Source of the DNA: Parapristionchus giblindavisi
Lineage: Eukaryota > Nematoda > Chromadorea > Rhabditida > Diplogasteridae
Direction of reading: 5' to 3'
Length of the DNA: 64,000 bases
Assembly (NCBI GenBank): GCA_943737045.1
Contig: CALSFV010000100.1
Location: forward strand, 186,001 to 250,000
The position numbers and the translations under genes are program-made. Every line of letters begins with the position of its first letter. The first letter of the stretch is position 1. This document shows positions 44,801 through 59,610 of this stretch, piece by piece. The notes under the pieces were generated by a model. The model searched no databases. It saw nothing but the letters and a program-made list of their open reading frames with translations, and was not told the origin of the DNA.

Positions 44801-47800
44801 AGTACTCATAGATAGAAGAGATACAACTACTCTCAATCAAATCTACTAGTAGTAGAAGGGAGTGAGAGGGGCTACAAGTACTCATAGATAGAAGAGATAC
44901 AACTACTCTCAATCAAATCTACTAGTAGTAGAAGGGAGTGAGAGGGGCTACAAGTACTCATAGATAGAAGAGATACAACTACTCTCAATCAAATCTACTA
45001 GTAGTAGAAGGGAGTGAGGGGACTACAAGTACTCATAGATAGAAGAGATGCAACTACTCTCAATCAAATCTACTAGTAGTAGAAGGGAGTGAGGGGGCTA
45101 CAAGTACTCATAGATAGAAGAGATACAACTACTCTCAATCAAATCTACTAGTAGTAGAAGGGAGTGAGAGGGGCTACAAGTACTCATAGATAGAAGAGAT
45201 ACAACTACTCTCAATCAAATCTACTAGTAGTAGAAGGGAGTGAGGGGACTACAAGTACTCATAGATAGAAGAGATACAACTACTCTCAATCAAATCTACT
45301 AGTAGTAGAAGGGAGTGAGAGGGACTACAAGTACTCATAGATAGAAGAGATACAACTACTCTCAATCAAATCTACTAGTAGTAGAAGGGAGTGAGAGGGG
45401 CTACAAGTACTCATAGATAGAAGAGATACAACTACTCTCAATCAAATCTACTAGTAGTAGAAGGGAGTGAGGGGACTACAAGTACTCATAGATAGAAGAG
45501 ATACAACTACTCTCAATCAAATCTACTAGTAGTAGAAGGGGAGTGAGGGGGCTACAAGTACTCATAGATAGAAGAGATACAACTACTCTCAATCAAATCT
45601 ACTAGTAGTAGAAGGGAGTGAGAGGGGCTACAAGTACTCATAGATAGAAGAGATACAACTACTCTCAATCAAATCTACTAGTAGTAGAAGGGAGTGAGAG
45701 GGGCTACAAGTACTCATAGATAGAAGAGATACAACTACTCTCAATCAAATCTACTAGTAGTAGAAGGGAGTGAGGGGACTACAAGTACTCATAGATAGAA
45801 GAGATGCAACTACTCTCAATCAAATCTACTAGTAGTAGAAGGGAGTGAGGGGGCTACAAGTACTCATAGATAGAAGAGATGCAACTACTCTCAATCAAAT
45901 CTACTAGTAGTAGAAGGGAGTGAGGGGGCTACAAGTACTCATAGATAGAAGAGATACAACTACTCTCAATCAAATCTACTAGTAGTAGAAGGGAGTGAGA
46001 GGGGCTACAAGTACTCATAGATAGAAGAGATACAACTACTCTCAATCAAATCTACTAGTAGTAGAAGGGAGTGAGAGGGGCTACAAGTACTCATAGATAG
46101 AAGAGATACAACTACTCTCAATCAAATCTACTAGTAGTAGAAGGGAGTGAGAGGGGCTACAAGTACTCATAGATAGAAGAGATACAACTACTCTCAATCA
46201 AATCTACTAGTAGTAGAAGGGAGTGAGGGGACTACAAGTACTCATAGATAGAAGAGATGCAACTACTCTCAATCAAATCTACTAGTAGTAGAAGGGAGTG
46301 AGGGGCTACAAGTACTCATAGATAGAAGAGATACAACTACTCTCAATCAAATCTACTAGTAGTAGAAGGGAGTGAGAGGGGCTACAAGTACTCATAGATA
46401 GAAGAGATACAACTACTCTCAATCAAATCTACTAGTAGTAGAAGGGAGTGAGGGGACTACAAGTACTCATAGATAGAAGAGATACAACTACTCTCAATCA
46501 AATCTATTAGTAGTAGAAGGGAGTGAGAGGGGGTACAAGTACTCATAGATAGAAGAGATACAACTACTCTCAATCAAATCTACTAGTAGTAGAAGGGAGT
46601 GAGAGGGGCTACAAGTACTCATAGATAGAAGAGATACAACTACTCTCAATCAAATCTACTAGTAGTAGAAGGGAGTGAGGGGACTACAAGTACTCATAGA
46701 TAGAAGAGATACAACTACTCTCAATCAAATCTACTAGTAGTAGAAGGGGAGTGAGGGGACTACAAGTACTCATAGATAGAAGAGATACAACTACTCTCAA
46801 TCAAATCTACTAGTAGTAGAAGGGAGTGAGAGGGGCTACAAGTACTCATAGATAGAAGAGATACAACTACTCTCAATCAAATCTACTAGTAGTAGAAGGG
46901 AGTGAGAGGGGCTACAAGTACTCATAGATAGAAGAGATACAACTACTCTCAATCAAATCTACTAGTAGTAGAAGGGAGTGAGGGGACTACAAGTACTCAT
47001 AGATAGAAGAGATACAACTACTCTCAATCAAATCTACTAGTAGTAGAAGGGAGTGAGGGGACTACAAGTACTCATAGATAGAAGAGATACAACTACTCTC
47101 AATCAAATCTACTAGTAGTAGAAGGGAGTGAGAGGGGCTACAAGTACTCATAGATAGAAGAGATACAACTACTCTCAATCAAATCTACTAGTAGTAGAAG
47201 GGAGTGAGAGGGGCTACAAGTACTCATAGATAGAAGAGATACAACTACTCTCAATCAAATCTACTAGTAGTAGAAGGGAGTGAGGGGACTACAAGTACTC
47301 ATAGATAGAAGAGATGCAACTACTCTCAATCAAATCTACTAGTAGTAGAAGGGAGTGAGGGGGCTACAAGTACTCATAGATAGAAGAGATGCAACTACTC
47401 TCAATCAAATCTACTAGTAGTAGAAGGGAGTGAGGGGGCTACAAGTACTCATAGATAGAAGAGATACAACTACTCTCAATCAAATCTACTAGTAGTAGAA
47501 GGGAGTGAGAGGGGCTACAAGTACTCATAGATAGAAGAGATACAACTACTCTCAATCAAATCTACTAGTAGTAGAAGGGAGTGAGAGGGGCTACAAGTAC
47601 TCATAGATAGAAGAGATACAACTACTCTCAATCAAATCTACTAGTAGTAGAAGGGAGTGAGGGGACTACAAGTACTCCTAGATAGAAGAGATACAACTAC
47701 TCTCAATCAAATCTATTAGTAGTAGAAGGGAGTGAGAGGGGGTACAAGTACTCATAGATAGAAGAGATACAACTACTCTCAATCAAATCTACTAGTAGTA

Positions 47801-50800
47801 GAAGGGAGTGAGAGGGGCTACAAGTACTCATAGATAGAAGAGATACAACTACTCTCAATCAAATCTACTAGTAGTAGAAGGGAGTGAGGGGACTACAAGT
47901 ACTCATAGATAGAAGAGATACAACTACTCTCAATCAAATCTACTAGTAGTAGAAGGGAGTGAGGGGACTACAAGTACTCATAGATAGAAGAGATACAACT
48001 ACTCTCAATCAAATCTACTAGTAGTAGAAGGGAGTGAGAGGGGCTACAAGTACTCATAGATAGAAGAGATACAACTACTCTCAATCAAATCTACTAGTAG
48101 TAGAAGGGAGTGAGGGGACTACAAGTACTCATAGATAGAAGAGATACAACTACTCTCAATCAAATCTACTAGTAGTAGAAGGGAGTGAGAGGGGCTACAA
48201 GTACTCATAGATAGAAGAGATACAACTACTCTCAATCAAATCTACTAGTAGTAGAAGGGAGTGAGAGGGGCTACAAGTACTCATAGATAGAAGAGATACA
48301 ACTACTCTCAATCAAATCTACTAGTAGTAGAAGGGAGTGAGGGGACTACAAGTACTCATAGATAGAAGAGATGCAACTACTCTCAATCAAATCTACTAGT
48401 AGTAGAAGGGAGTGAGGGGGCTACAAGTACTCATAGATAGAAGAGATACAACTACTCTCAATCAAATCTACTAGTAGTAGAAGGGAGTGAGAGGGGCTAC
48501 AAGTACTCATAGATAGAAGAGATACAACTACTCTCAATCAAATCTACTAGTAGTAGAAGGGAGTGAGGGGACTACAAGTACTCATAGATAGAAGAGATAC
48601 AACTACTCTCAATCAAATCTATTAGTAGTAGAAGGGAGTGAGAGGGGGTACAAGTACTCATAGATAGAAGAGATACAACTACTCTCAATCAAATCTACTA
48701 GTAGTAGAAGGGAGTGAGAGGGGCTACAAGTACTCATAGATAGAAGAGATACAACTACTCTCAATCAAATCTACTAGTAGTAGAAGGGAGTGAGGGGACT
48801 ACAAGTACTCATAGATAGAAGAGATACAACTACTCTCAATCAAATCTACTAGTAGTAGAAGGGAGTGAGAGGGGCTACAAGTACTCATAGATAGAAGAGA
48901 TACAACTACTCTCAATCAAATCTATTAGTAGTAGAAGGGAGTGAGAGGGGGTACAAGTACTCATAGATAGAAGAGATACAACTACTCTCAATCAAATCTA
49001 CTAGTAGTAGAAGGGAGTGAGAGGGGCTACAAGTACTCATAGATAGAAGAGATACAACTACTCTCAATCAAATCTACTAGTAGTAGAAGGGAGTGAGAGG
49101 GGCTACAAGTACTCATAGATAGAAGAGATACAACTACTCTCAATCAAATCTACTAGTAGTAGAAGGGAGTGAGGGGACTACAAGTACTCATAGATAGAAG
49201 AGATACAACTACTCTCAATCAAATCTACTAGTAGTAGAAGGGAGTGAGAGGGGCTACAAGTACTCATAGATAGAAGAGATACAACTACTCTCAATCAAAT
49301 CTACTAGTAGTAGAAGGGAGTGAGAGGGGCTACAAGTACTCATAGATAGAAGAGATACAACTACTCTCAATCAAATCTACTAGTAGTAGAAGGGAGTGAG
49401 GGGACTACAAGTACTCATAGATAGAAGAGATGCAACTACTCTCAATCAAATCTACTAGTAGTAGAAGGGAGTGAGGGGGCTACAAGTACTCATAGATAGA
49501 AGAGATACAACTACTCTCAATCAAATCTACTAGTAGTAGAAGGGAGTGAGAGGGGCTACAAGTACTCATAGATAGAAGAGATACAACTACTCTCAATCAA
49601 ATCTACTAGTAGTAGAAGGGAGTGAGGGGACTACAAGTACTCATAGATAGAAGAGATACAACTACTCTCAATCAAATCTATTAGTAGTAGAAGGGAGTGA
49701 GAGGGGGTACAAGTACTCATAGATAGAAGAGATACAACTACTCTCAATCAAATCTACTAGTAGTAGAAGGGAGTGAGAGGGGCTACAAGTACTCATAGAT
49801 AGAAGAGATACAACTACTCTCAATCAAATCTACTAGTAGTAGAAGGGAGTGAGGGGACTACAAGTACTCATAGATAGAAGAGATACAACTACTCTCAATC
49901 AAATCTACTAGTAGTAGAAGGGAGTGAGGGGACTACAAGTACTCATAGATAGAAGAGATACAACTACTCTCAATCAAATCTACTAGTAGTAGAAGGGAGT
50001 GAGAGGGGCTACAAGTACTCATAGATAGAAGAGATACAACTACTCTCAATCAAATCTACTAGTAGTAGAAGGAGTGAGGGGGACTACAAGTACTCATAGA
50101 TAGAAGAGATACAACTACTCTCAATCAAATCTACTAGTAGTAGAAGGGAGTGAGAGGGGCTACAAGTACTCATAGATAGAAGAGATACAACTACTCTCAA
50201 TCAAATCTACTAGTAGTAGAAGGGAGTGAGAGGGGCTACAAGTACTCATAGATAGAAGAGATACAACTACTCTCAATCAAATCTACTAGTAGTAGAAGGG
50301 AGTGAGGGGACTACAAGTACTCATAGATAGAAGAGATGCAACTACTCTCAATCAAATCTACTAGTAGTAGAAGGGAGTGAGGGGGCTACAAGTACTCATA
50401 GATAGAAGAGATACAACTACTCTCAATCAAATCTACTAGTAGTAGAAGGGAGTGAGAGGGGCTACAAGTACTCATAGATAGAAGAGATACAACTACTCTC
50501 AATCAAATCTACTAGTAGTAGAAGGGAGTGAGGGGACTACAAGTACTCATAGATAGAAGAGATACAACTACTCTCAATCAAATCTATTAGTAGTAGAAGG
50601 GAGTGAGAGGGGGTACAAGTACTCATAGATAGAAGAGATACAACTACTCTCAATCAAATCTACTAGTAGTAGAAGGGAGTGAGAGGGGCTACAAGTACTC
50701 ATAGATAGAAGAGATACAACTACTCTCAATCAATCTACTAGTAGTAGAAGGGAGTGAGGGGACTACAAGTACTCATAGATAGAAGAGATACAACTACTCT

Positions 50801-53800
50801 CAATCAAATCTACTAGTAGTAGAAGGGAGTGAGAGGGGCTACAAGTACTCATAGATAGAAGAGATACAACTACTCTCAATCAAATCTATTAGTAGTAGAA
50901 GGGAGTGAGAGGGGGTACAAGTACTCATAGATAGAAGAGATACAACTACTCTCAATCAAATCTACTAGTAGTAGAAGGGAGTGAGAGGGGCTACAAGTAC
51001 TCATAGATAGAAGAGATACAACTACTCTCAATCAAATCTACTAGTAGTAGAAGGGAGTGAGAGGGGCTACAAGTACTCATAGATAGAAGAGATACAACTA
51101 CTCTCAATCAAATCTACTAGTAGTAGAAGGGAGTGAGGGGACTACAAGTACTCATAGATAGAAGAGATACAACTACTCTCAATCAAATCTACTAGTAGTA
51201 GAAGGGAGTGAGAGGGGCTACAAGTACTCATAGATAGAAGAGATACAACTACTCTCAATCAAATCTACTAGTAGTAGAAGGAGTGAGAGGGGCTACAAGT
51301 ACTCATAGATAGAAGAGATACAACTACTCTCAATCAAATCTACTAGTAGTAGAAGGGAGTGAGGGGACTACAAGTACTCATAGATAGAAGAGATGCAACT
51401 ACTCTCAATCAAATCTACTAGTAGTAGAAGGGAGTGAGGGGGCTACAAGTACTCATAGATAGAAGAGATACAACTACTCTCAATCAAATCTACTAGTAGT
51501 AGAAGGGAGTGAGAGGGGCTACAAGTACTCATAGATAGAAGAGATACAACTACTCTCAATCAAATCTACTAGTAGTAGAAGGGAGTGAGGGGACTACAAG
51601 TACTCATAGATAGAAGAGATACAACTACTCTCAATCAAATCTATTAGTAGTAGAAGGGAGTGAGAGGGGGGTACAAGTACTCATAGATAGAAGAGATACA
51701 ACTACTCTCAATCAAATCTACTAGTAGTAGAAGGGAGTGAGAGGGGCTACAAGTACTCATAGATAGAAGAGATACAACTACTCTCAATCAAATCTACTAG
51801 TAGTAGAAGGGAGTGAGGGGACTACAAGTACTCATAGATAGAAGAGATACAACTACTCTCAATCAAATCTACTAGTAGTAGAAGGAGTGAGGGGACTACA
51901 AGTACTCATAGATAGAAGAGATACAACTACTCTCAATCAAATCTACTAGTAGTAGAAGGGAGTGAGAGGGGCTACAAGTACTCATAGATAGAAGAGATAC
52001 AACTACTCTCAATCAAATCTCTGAGGGGACTAGTAGTAGAAGGCAACTACTCTCAATCAAATCTACTAGTAGTGAGGGGAGGGGGCTACAAGTACTCATA
52101 GATAGAAGAGATGCAACTACTCTCAATCAAATCTACTAGTAGTAGAAGGGAGTGAGGGGGCTACTACAAGTACTCATAGATAGGGGAAGAGATGCAACTA
52201 CTCTCAATCAAATCTACTAGTAGTAGAAGGGAGTGAGGGGGCTACAAGTACTCATAGATAGAAGAGATACAACTACTCTCAATCAAATCTACTACAAGTA
52301 GTAGAAGGATACAACTACTCTCAATCAAATCTACTAGAGTGAGAGGGGCTACAAGTACTCATAGATAGAAGAGATACAACTACTCTCAATCAAATCTCTA
52401 GGGGCTACAAGTACTCATAGATAGAAGGGTAGTGAGAGGGGCTACTACTCAAGTATCTCTAGTATAGAAGGGATAGAAGAGATACAACTACTCTCAATCA
52501 AATCTACTAGGGGGCTAGTAGTAGAAGGCAACTACTCTCAATCAAATCTACTAGTAGTGAGGGGAGGGGGCTACAAGTACTCATAGATAGAAGAGATACA
52601 ACTACTCTCAATCAAATCTACTACTAGTAGATAGAAGGATACAACTACTCTCAATCAAATCTACTAGTAGTGAGGGAGACTACAAGTACTCATAGATAGA
52701 AGAGATACAACTACTCTCAATCAAATCTACTAGTAGTAGAAGGGAGTGAGAGGGGCTACAAGTACTCATAGATAGAAGAGATACAACTACTCTCAATCAA
52801 ATCTACTAGTAGTAGAAGGGAGTGAGAGGGGCTACAAGTACTCATAGATAGAAGAGATACAACTACTCTCAATCAAATCTACTAGTAGTAGAAGGGAGTG
52901 AGGGGACTACAAGTACTCATAGATAGAAGAGATGCAACTACTCTCAATCAAATCTACTAGTAGTAGAAGGGAGTGAGGGGGCTACAAGTACTCATAGATA
53001 GAAGAGATGCAACTACTCTCAATCAAATCTACTAGTAGTAGAAGGGAGTGAGGGGGCTACAAGTACTCATAGATAGAAGAGATACAACTACTCTCAATCA
53101 AATCTACTAGTAGTAGAAGGGAGTGAGAGGGGCTACAAGTACTCATAGATAGAAGAGATACAACTACTCTCAATCAAATCTACTAGTAGTAGAAGGGAGT
53201 GAGAGGGGCTACAAGTACTCATAGATAGAAGAGATACAACTACTCTCAATCAAATCTACTAGTAGTAGAAGGGAGTGAGGGGACTACAAGTACTCATAGA
53301 TAGAAGAGATACAACTACTCTCAATCAAATCTATTAGTAGTAGAAGGGAGTGAGAGGGGGTACAAGTACTCATAGATAGAAGAGATACAACTACTCTCAA
53401 TCAAATCTACTAGTAGTAGAAGGGAGTGAGAGGGGCTACAAGTACTCATAGATAGAAGAGATACAACTACTCTCAATCAAATACTGAGGGGACTAGTAGT
53501 AGAAGGGAGTAGAAGGGAGAGGGGACTACAAGTACTCATAGATAGAAGAGATACAACTACTCTCAATCAAATCTACTAGTAGTAGAAGGGAGTGAGAGGG
53601 GCTACAAGTACTCATAGATAGAAGAGATACAACTACTCTCAATCAAATCTACTAGTAGTAGAAGGGAGTGAGGGGACTACTACTCAGAGTATCTACTAGT
53701 ATAGATAGAAGAGATGCAACTACTCTCAATCAAATCTACTACTAGTAGTAGAAGGATACAACTACTCTCAATCAAATCTACTAGTAGTAGAAGGGAGGGG

Positions 53801-56800
53801 GACTACAAGTACTCATAGATAGAAGAGATGCAACTACTCTCAATCAAATCTACTAGTAGTAGAAGGGAGTGAGGGGGCTACAAGTACTCATAGATAGAAG
53901 AGATACAACTACTCTCAATCAAATCTACTAGTAGTAGAAGGGAGTGAGAGGGGCTACAAGTACTCATAGATAGAAGAGATACAACTACTCTCAATCAAAT
54001 CTACTAGTAGTAGAAGGGAGTGAGAGGGGCTACAAGTACTCATAGATAGAAGAGATACAACTACTCTCAATCAAATCTACTAGTAGTAGAAGGGAGTGAG
54101 GGGGCTACAAGTACTCATAGATAGAAGAGATACAACTACTCTCAATCAAATCTATTAGTAGTAGAAGGGAGTGAGAGGGGCTACAAGTACTCATAAATAG
54201 AAGAGATACAACTACTCTCAATCAAATCTACTAGTAGTAGAAGGGAGTGAGAGGGCTACAAGTACTCATAGATAGAAGAGATACAACTACTCTCAATCAA
54301 ATCTACTAGTAGTAGAAGGGAGTGAGGGGACTACAAGTACTCATAGATAGAAGAGATACAACTACTCTCAATCAAATCTACTAGTAGTAGAAGGGAGTGA
54401 GGGGGCTACAAGTACTCATAGATAGAAGAGATACAACTACTCTCAATCAAATCTACTAGTAGTAGAAGGGAGTGAGAGGGGCTACAAGTACTCATAGATA
54501 GAAGAGATACAACTACTCTCAATCAAATCTACTAGTAGTAGAAGGGAGTGAGGGGACTACAAGTACTCATAGATAGAAGAGATACAACTACTCTCAATCA
54601 AATCTACTAGTAGTAGAAGGGAGTGAGAGGGGGTACAAGTACTCATAGATAGAAGAGATACAACTACTCTCAATCAAATCTACTAGTAGTAGAAGGGAGT
54701 GAGAGGGGCTACAAGTACTCATAGATAGAAGAGATACAACTACTCTCAATCAAATCTACTAGTAGTAGAAGGAGTGAGGGGACTACAAGTACTCATAGAT
54801 AGAAGAGATGCAACTACTCTCAATCAAATCTACTAGTAGTAGAAGGAGTGAGGGGACTACAAGTACTCATAGATAGAAGAGATACAACTACTCTCAATCA
54901 AATCTACTAGTAGTAGAAGGGAGTGAGAGGGGCTACAAGTACTCATAGATAGAAGAGATACAACTACTCTCAATCAAATCTACTAGTAGTAGAAGGAGTG
55001 AGAGGGGCTACAAGTACTCATAGATAGAAGAGATACAACTACTCTCAATCAAATCTACTAGTAGTAGAAGGGAGTGAGGGGACTACAAGTACTCATAGAT
55101 AGAAGAGATACAACTACTCTCAATCAAATCTACTAGTAGTAGAAGGGAGTGAGAGGGGCTACAAGTACTCATAGATAGAAGAGATACAACTACTCTCAAT
55201 CAAATCTACTAGTAGTAGAAGGGAGTGAGGGGACTACAAGTACTCATAGATAGAAGAGATGCAACTACTCTCAATCAAATCTACTAGTAGTAGAAGGGAG
55301 TGAGGGGACTACAAGTACTCATAGATAGAAGAGATGCAACTACTCTCAATCAAATCTACTAGTAGTAGAAGGGAGTGAGGGGGCTACAAGTACTCATAGA
55401 TAGAAGAGATGCAACTACTCTCAATCAAATCTACTAGTAGTAGAAGGGAGTGAGGGGGCTGCAAGTACTCATAGATAGAAGAGATACAACTACTCTCAAT
55501 CAAATCTACTAGTAGTAGAAGGGAGTGAGGGGGACTACAAGTACTCATAGATAGAAGAGATACAACTACTCTCAATCAAATCTATTAGTAGTAGAAGGGA
55601 GTGAGAGGGGGTACAAGTACTCATAGATAGAAGAGATACAACTACTCTCAATCAAATCTACTAGTAGTAGAAGGGAGTGAGAGGGGCTACAAGTACTCAT
55701 AGATAGAAGAGATACAACTACTCTCAATCAAATCTACTAGTAGTAGAAGGGAGTGAGGGGACTACAAGTACTCATAGATAGAAGAGATACAGCTACTCTC
55801 AATCAAATCTACTAGTAGTAGAAGGGAGTGAGGGGACTACAAGTACTCATAGATAGAAGAGATACAACTACTCTCAATCAAATCTACTAGTAGTAGAAGG
55901 GAGTGAGAGGGGCTACAAGTACTCATAGATAGAAGAGATACAACTACTCTCAATCAAATCTACTAGTAGTAGAAGGGAGTGAGAGGGGCTACAAGTACTC
56001 ATAGATAGAAGAGATACAACTACTCTCAATCAAATCTACTAGTAGTAGAAGGGAGTGAGGGGACTACAAGTACTCATAGATAGAAGAGATACAACTACTC
56101 TCAATCAAATCTACTAGTAGTAGAAGGGAGTGAGAGGGCTACAAGTACTCATAGATAGAAGAGATACAACTACTCTCAATCAAATCTACTAGTAGTAGAA
56201 GGGAGTGAGGGGACTACAAGTACTCATAGATAGAAGAGATGCAACTACTCTCAATCAAATCTACTAGTAGTAGAAGGGAGTGAGGGGACTACAAGTACTC
56301 ATAGATAGAAGAGATGCAACTACTCTCAATCAAATCTACTAGTAGTAGAAGGGAGTGAGGGGGCTACAAGTACTCATAGATAGAAGAGATGCAACTACTC
56401 TCAATCAAATCTACTAGTAGTAGAAGGGAGTGAGGGGGCTGCAAGTACTCATAGATAGAAGAGATACAACTACTCTCAATCAAATCTACTAGTAGTAGAA
56501 GGGAGTGAGAGGGGGCTACAAGTACTCATAGATAGAAGAGATACAACTACTCTCAATCAAATCTACTAGTAGTAGAAGGGAGTGAGAGGGGCTACAAGTA
56601 CTCATAGATAGAAGAGATACAACTACTCTCAATCAAATCTACTAGTAGTAGAAGGGAGTGAGGGGACTACAAGTACTCATAGATAGAAGAGATACAACTA
56701 CTCTCAATCAAATCTATTAGTAGTAGAAGGGAGTGAGAGGGGGTACAAGTACTCATAGATAGAAGAGATACAACTACTCTCAATCAAATCTACTAGTAGT

Positions 56801-59601
56801 AGAAGGGAGTGAGAGGGGCTACAAGTACTCATAGATAGAAGAGATACAACTACTCTCAATCAAATCTACTAGTAGTAGAAGGGAGTGAGGGGACTACAAG
56901 TACTCATAGATAGAAGAGATACAACTACTCTCAATCAAATCTATTAGTAGTAGAAGGGAGTGAGAGGGGGTACAAGTACTCATAGATAGAAGAGATACAA
57001 CTACTCTCAATCAAATCTACTAGTAGTAGAAGGGAGTGAGAGGGGGCTACAAGTACTCATAGATAGAAGAGATACAACTACTCTCATCAAATCTACTAGT
57101 AGTAGAAGGGAGTGAGGGGACTACAAGTACTCATAGATAGAAGAGATACAACTACTCTCAATCAAATCTACTAGTAGTAGAAGGGAGTGAGGGGACTACA
57201 AGTACTCATAGATAGAAGAGATACAACTACTCTCAATCAAATCTACTAGTAGTAGAAGGGAGTGAGAGGGGCTACAAGTACTCATAGATAGAAGAGATAC
57301 AACTACTCTCAATCAAATGTACTAGTAGTAGAAGGGAGTGAGGGGACTACAAGTACTCATAGATAGAAGAGATACAACTACTCTCAATCAAATCTACTAG
57401 TAGTAGAAGGGAGTGAGAGGGGCTACAAGTACTCATAGATAGAAGAGATACAACTACTCTCAATCAAATCTACTAGTAGTAGAAGGGAGTGAGAGGGGCT
57501 ACAAGTACTCATAGATAGAAGAGATACAACTACTCTCAATCAAATCTACTAGTAGTAGAAGGGAGTGAGAGGGGCTACAAGTACTCATAGATAGAAGAGA
57601 TACAACTACTCTCAATCAAATCTACTAGTAGTAGAAGGGAGTGAGGGGGCTACAAGTACTCATAGATAGAAGAGATACAACTACTCTCAATCAAATCTAT
57701 TAGTAGTAGAAGGGAGTGAGAGGGGCTACAAGTACTCATAAATAGAAGAGATACAACTACTCTCAATCAAATCTACTAGTAGTAGAAGGGAGTGAGAGGG
57801 GCTACAAGTACTCATAGATAGAAGAGATACAACTACTCTCAATCAAATCTACTAGTAGTAGAAGGGAGTGAGGGGGACTACAAGTACTCATAGATAGAAG
57901 AGATGCAACTACTCTCAATCAAATCTACTAGTAGTAGAAGGGAGTGAGGGGGCTACAAGTACTCATAGATAGAAGAGATACAACTACTCTCAATCAAATC
58001 TACTAGTAGTAGAAGGGAGTGAGAGGGGCTACAAGTACTCATAGATAGAAGAGATACAACTACTCTCAATCAAATCTATTAGTAGTAGAAGGGAGTGAGA
58101 GGGGGTACAAGTACTCATAGATAGAAGAGATACAACTACTCTCAATCAAATCTACTAGTAGTAGAAGGGAGTGAGAGGGGGCTACAAGTACTCATAGATA
58201 GAAGAGATACAACTACTCTCAATCAAATCTACTAGTAGTAGAAGGGAGTGAGGGGGACTACAAGTACTCATAGATAGAAGAGATACAACTACTCTCAATC
58301 AAATCTACTAGTAGTAGAAGGGAGTGAGAGGGGGCTACAAGTACTCATAGATAGAAGAGATACAACTACTCTCAATCAAATCTACTAGTAGTAGAAGGGA
58401 GTGAGGGGGACTACAAGTACTCATAGATAGAAGAGATACAACTACTCTCAATCAAATCTACTAGTAGTAGAAGGGAGTGAGATGGGCTACAAGTACTCAT
58501 AGATAGAAGAGATACAACTACTCTCAATCAAATCTACTAGTAGTAGAAGGGAGTGAGAGGGGCTACAAGTACTCATAGATAGAAGAGATGCAACTACTCT
58601 CAATCAAATCTACTAGTAGTAGAAGGGAGTGAGGGGGGCTACAAGTACTCATAGATAGAAGAGATACAACTACTCTCAATCAAATCTACTAGTAGTAGAA
58701 GGGAGTGAGGGGGGCTACAAGTACTCATAGATAGAAGAGATGCAACTACTCTCAATCAAATCTACTAGTAGTAGAAGGGAGTGAGGGGACTACAAGTAAT
58801 CATAGATAGAAGAGATACAACTACTCTCAATCAAATCTACTAGTAGTAGAAGGGAGTGAGAGGGGCTACAAGTACTCATAGATAGAAGAGATACAACTAC
58901 TCTCAATCAAATCTACTAGTAGTAGAAGGGAGTGAGGGGACTACAAGTAATCATAGATAGAAGAGATACAACTACTCTCAATCAAATCTACTAGTAGTAG
59001 AAGGGAGTGAGGGGGCTACAAGTACTCATAGATAGAAGAGATACAACTACTCTCAATCAAATCTACTAGTAGTAGAAGGGAGTGAGAGGGGGCTACAAGT
59101 ACTCATAGATAGAAGAGATACAACTACTCTCAATCAAATCTACTAGTAGTAGAAGGGAGTGAGGGGACTACAAGTACTCATAGATAGAAGAGATGCAACT
59201 ACTCTCAATCAAATCTACTAGTAGTAGAAGGGAGTGAGGGGGCTACAAGTACTCATAGATAGAAGAGATACAACTACTCTCAATCAAATCTACTAGTAGT
59301 AGAAGGGAGTGAGAGGGGCTACAAGTACTCATAGATAGAAGAGATACAACTACTCTCAATCAAATCTACTAGTAGTAGAAGGGGAGTGAGAGGGGGCTAC
59401 AAGTACTCATAGATAGAAGAGATACAACTACTCTCAATCAAATCTACTAGTAGTAGAAGGGAGTGAGAGGGGGCTACAAGTACTCATAGATAGAAGAGAT
59501 ACAACTACTCTCAATCAAATCTACTAGTAGTAGAAGGGGAGTGAGGGGACTACAAGTACTCATAGATAGAAGAGATACAACTACTCTCAATCAAATCTAC
59601 T
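41874..59601 (-). repeat. 76-bp satellite array, block B (reverse)
   Basis: About 230 copies of the same monomer in the opposite direction. From the left border to about 51.9 kb the order of variants mirrors block A1; from about 55.2 kb to the right border it mirrors block A2. Between these lies irregular material. Repeated marker variants (tcataaatag near 54,191 and 57,738; gctgcaagtactc near 55,459 and 56,440) show direct segmental duplication inside the block. Confidence 0.97.
52015..53790 (-). repeat. Scrambled satellite patch
   Basis: Here monomers are cut, fused and reordered, for example ctctgaggggactagtag, aaggcaactactctc and tctactacaagtagtagaag, in two clusters (about 52,015-52,680 and 53,480-53,790) separated by about ten regular units. 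No other part of the array looks like this, and the mirror position in block A1 is regular. Confidence 0.85.
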
Positions 59602-59610
59602 AGTAGATTT
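59593..59610. other. Palindrome centre 2: switch of satellite direction
   Basis: The sequence aaatctactagtagattt is a perfect 18-bp palindrome with no loop. The switch falls exactly in the CTACTAGTAG palindrome that ends each monomer, so reverse units meet forward units without loss of register. Confidence 0.95.
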
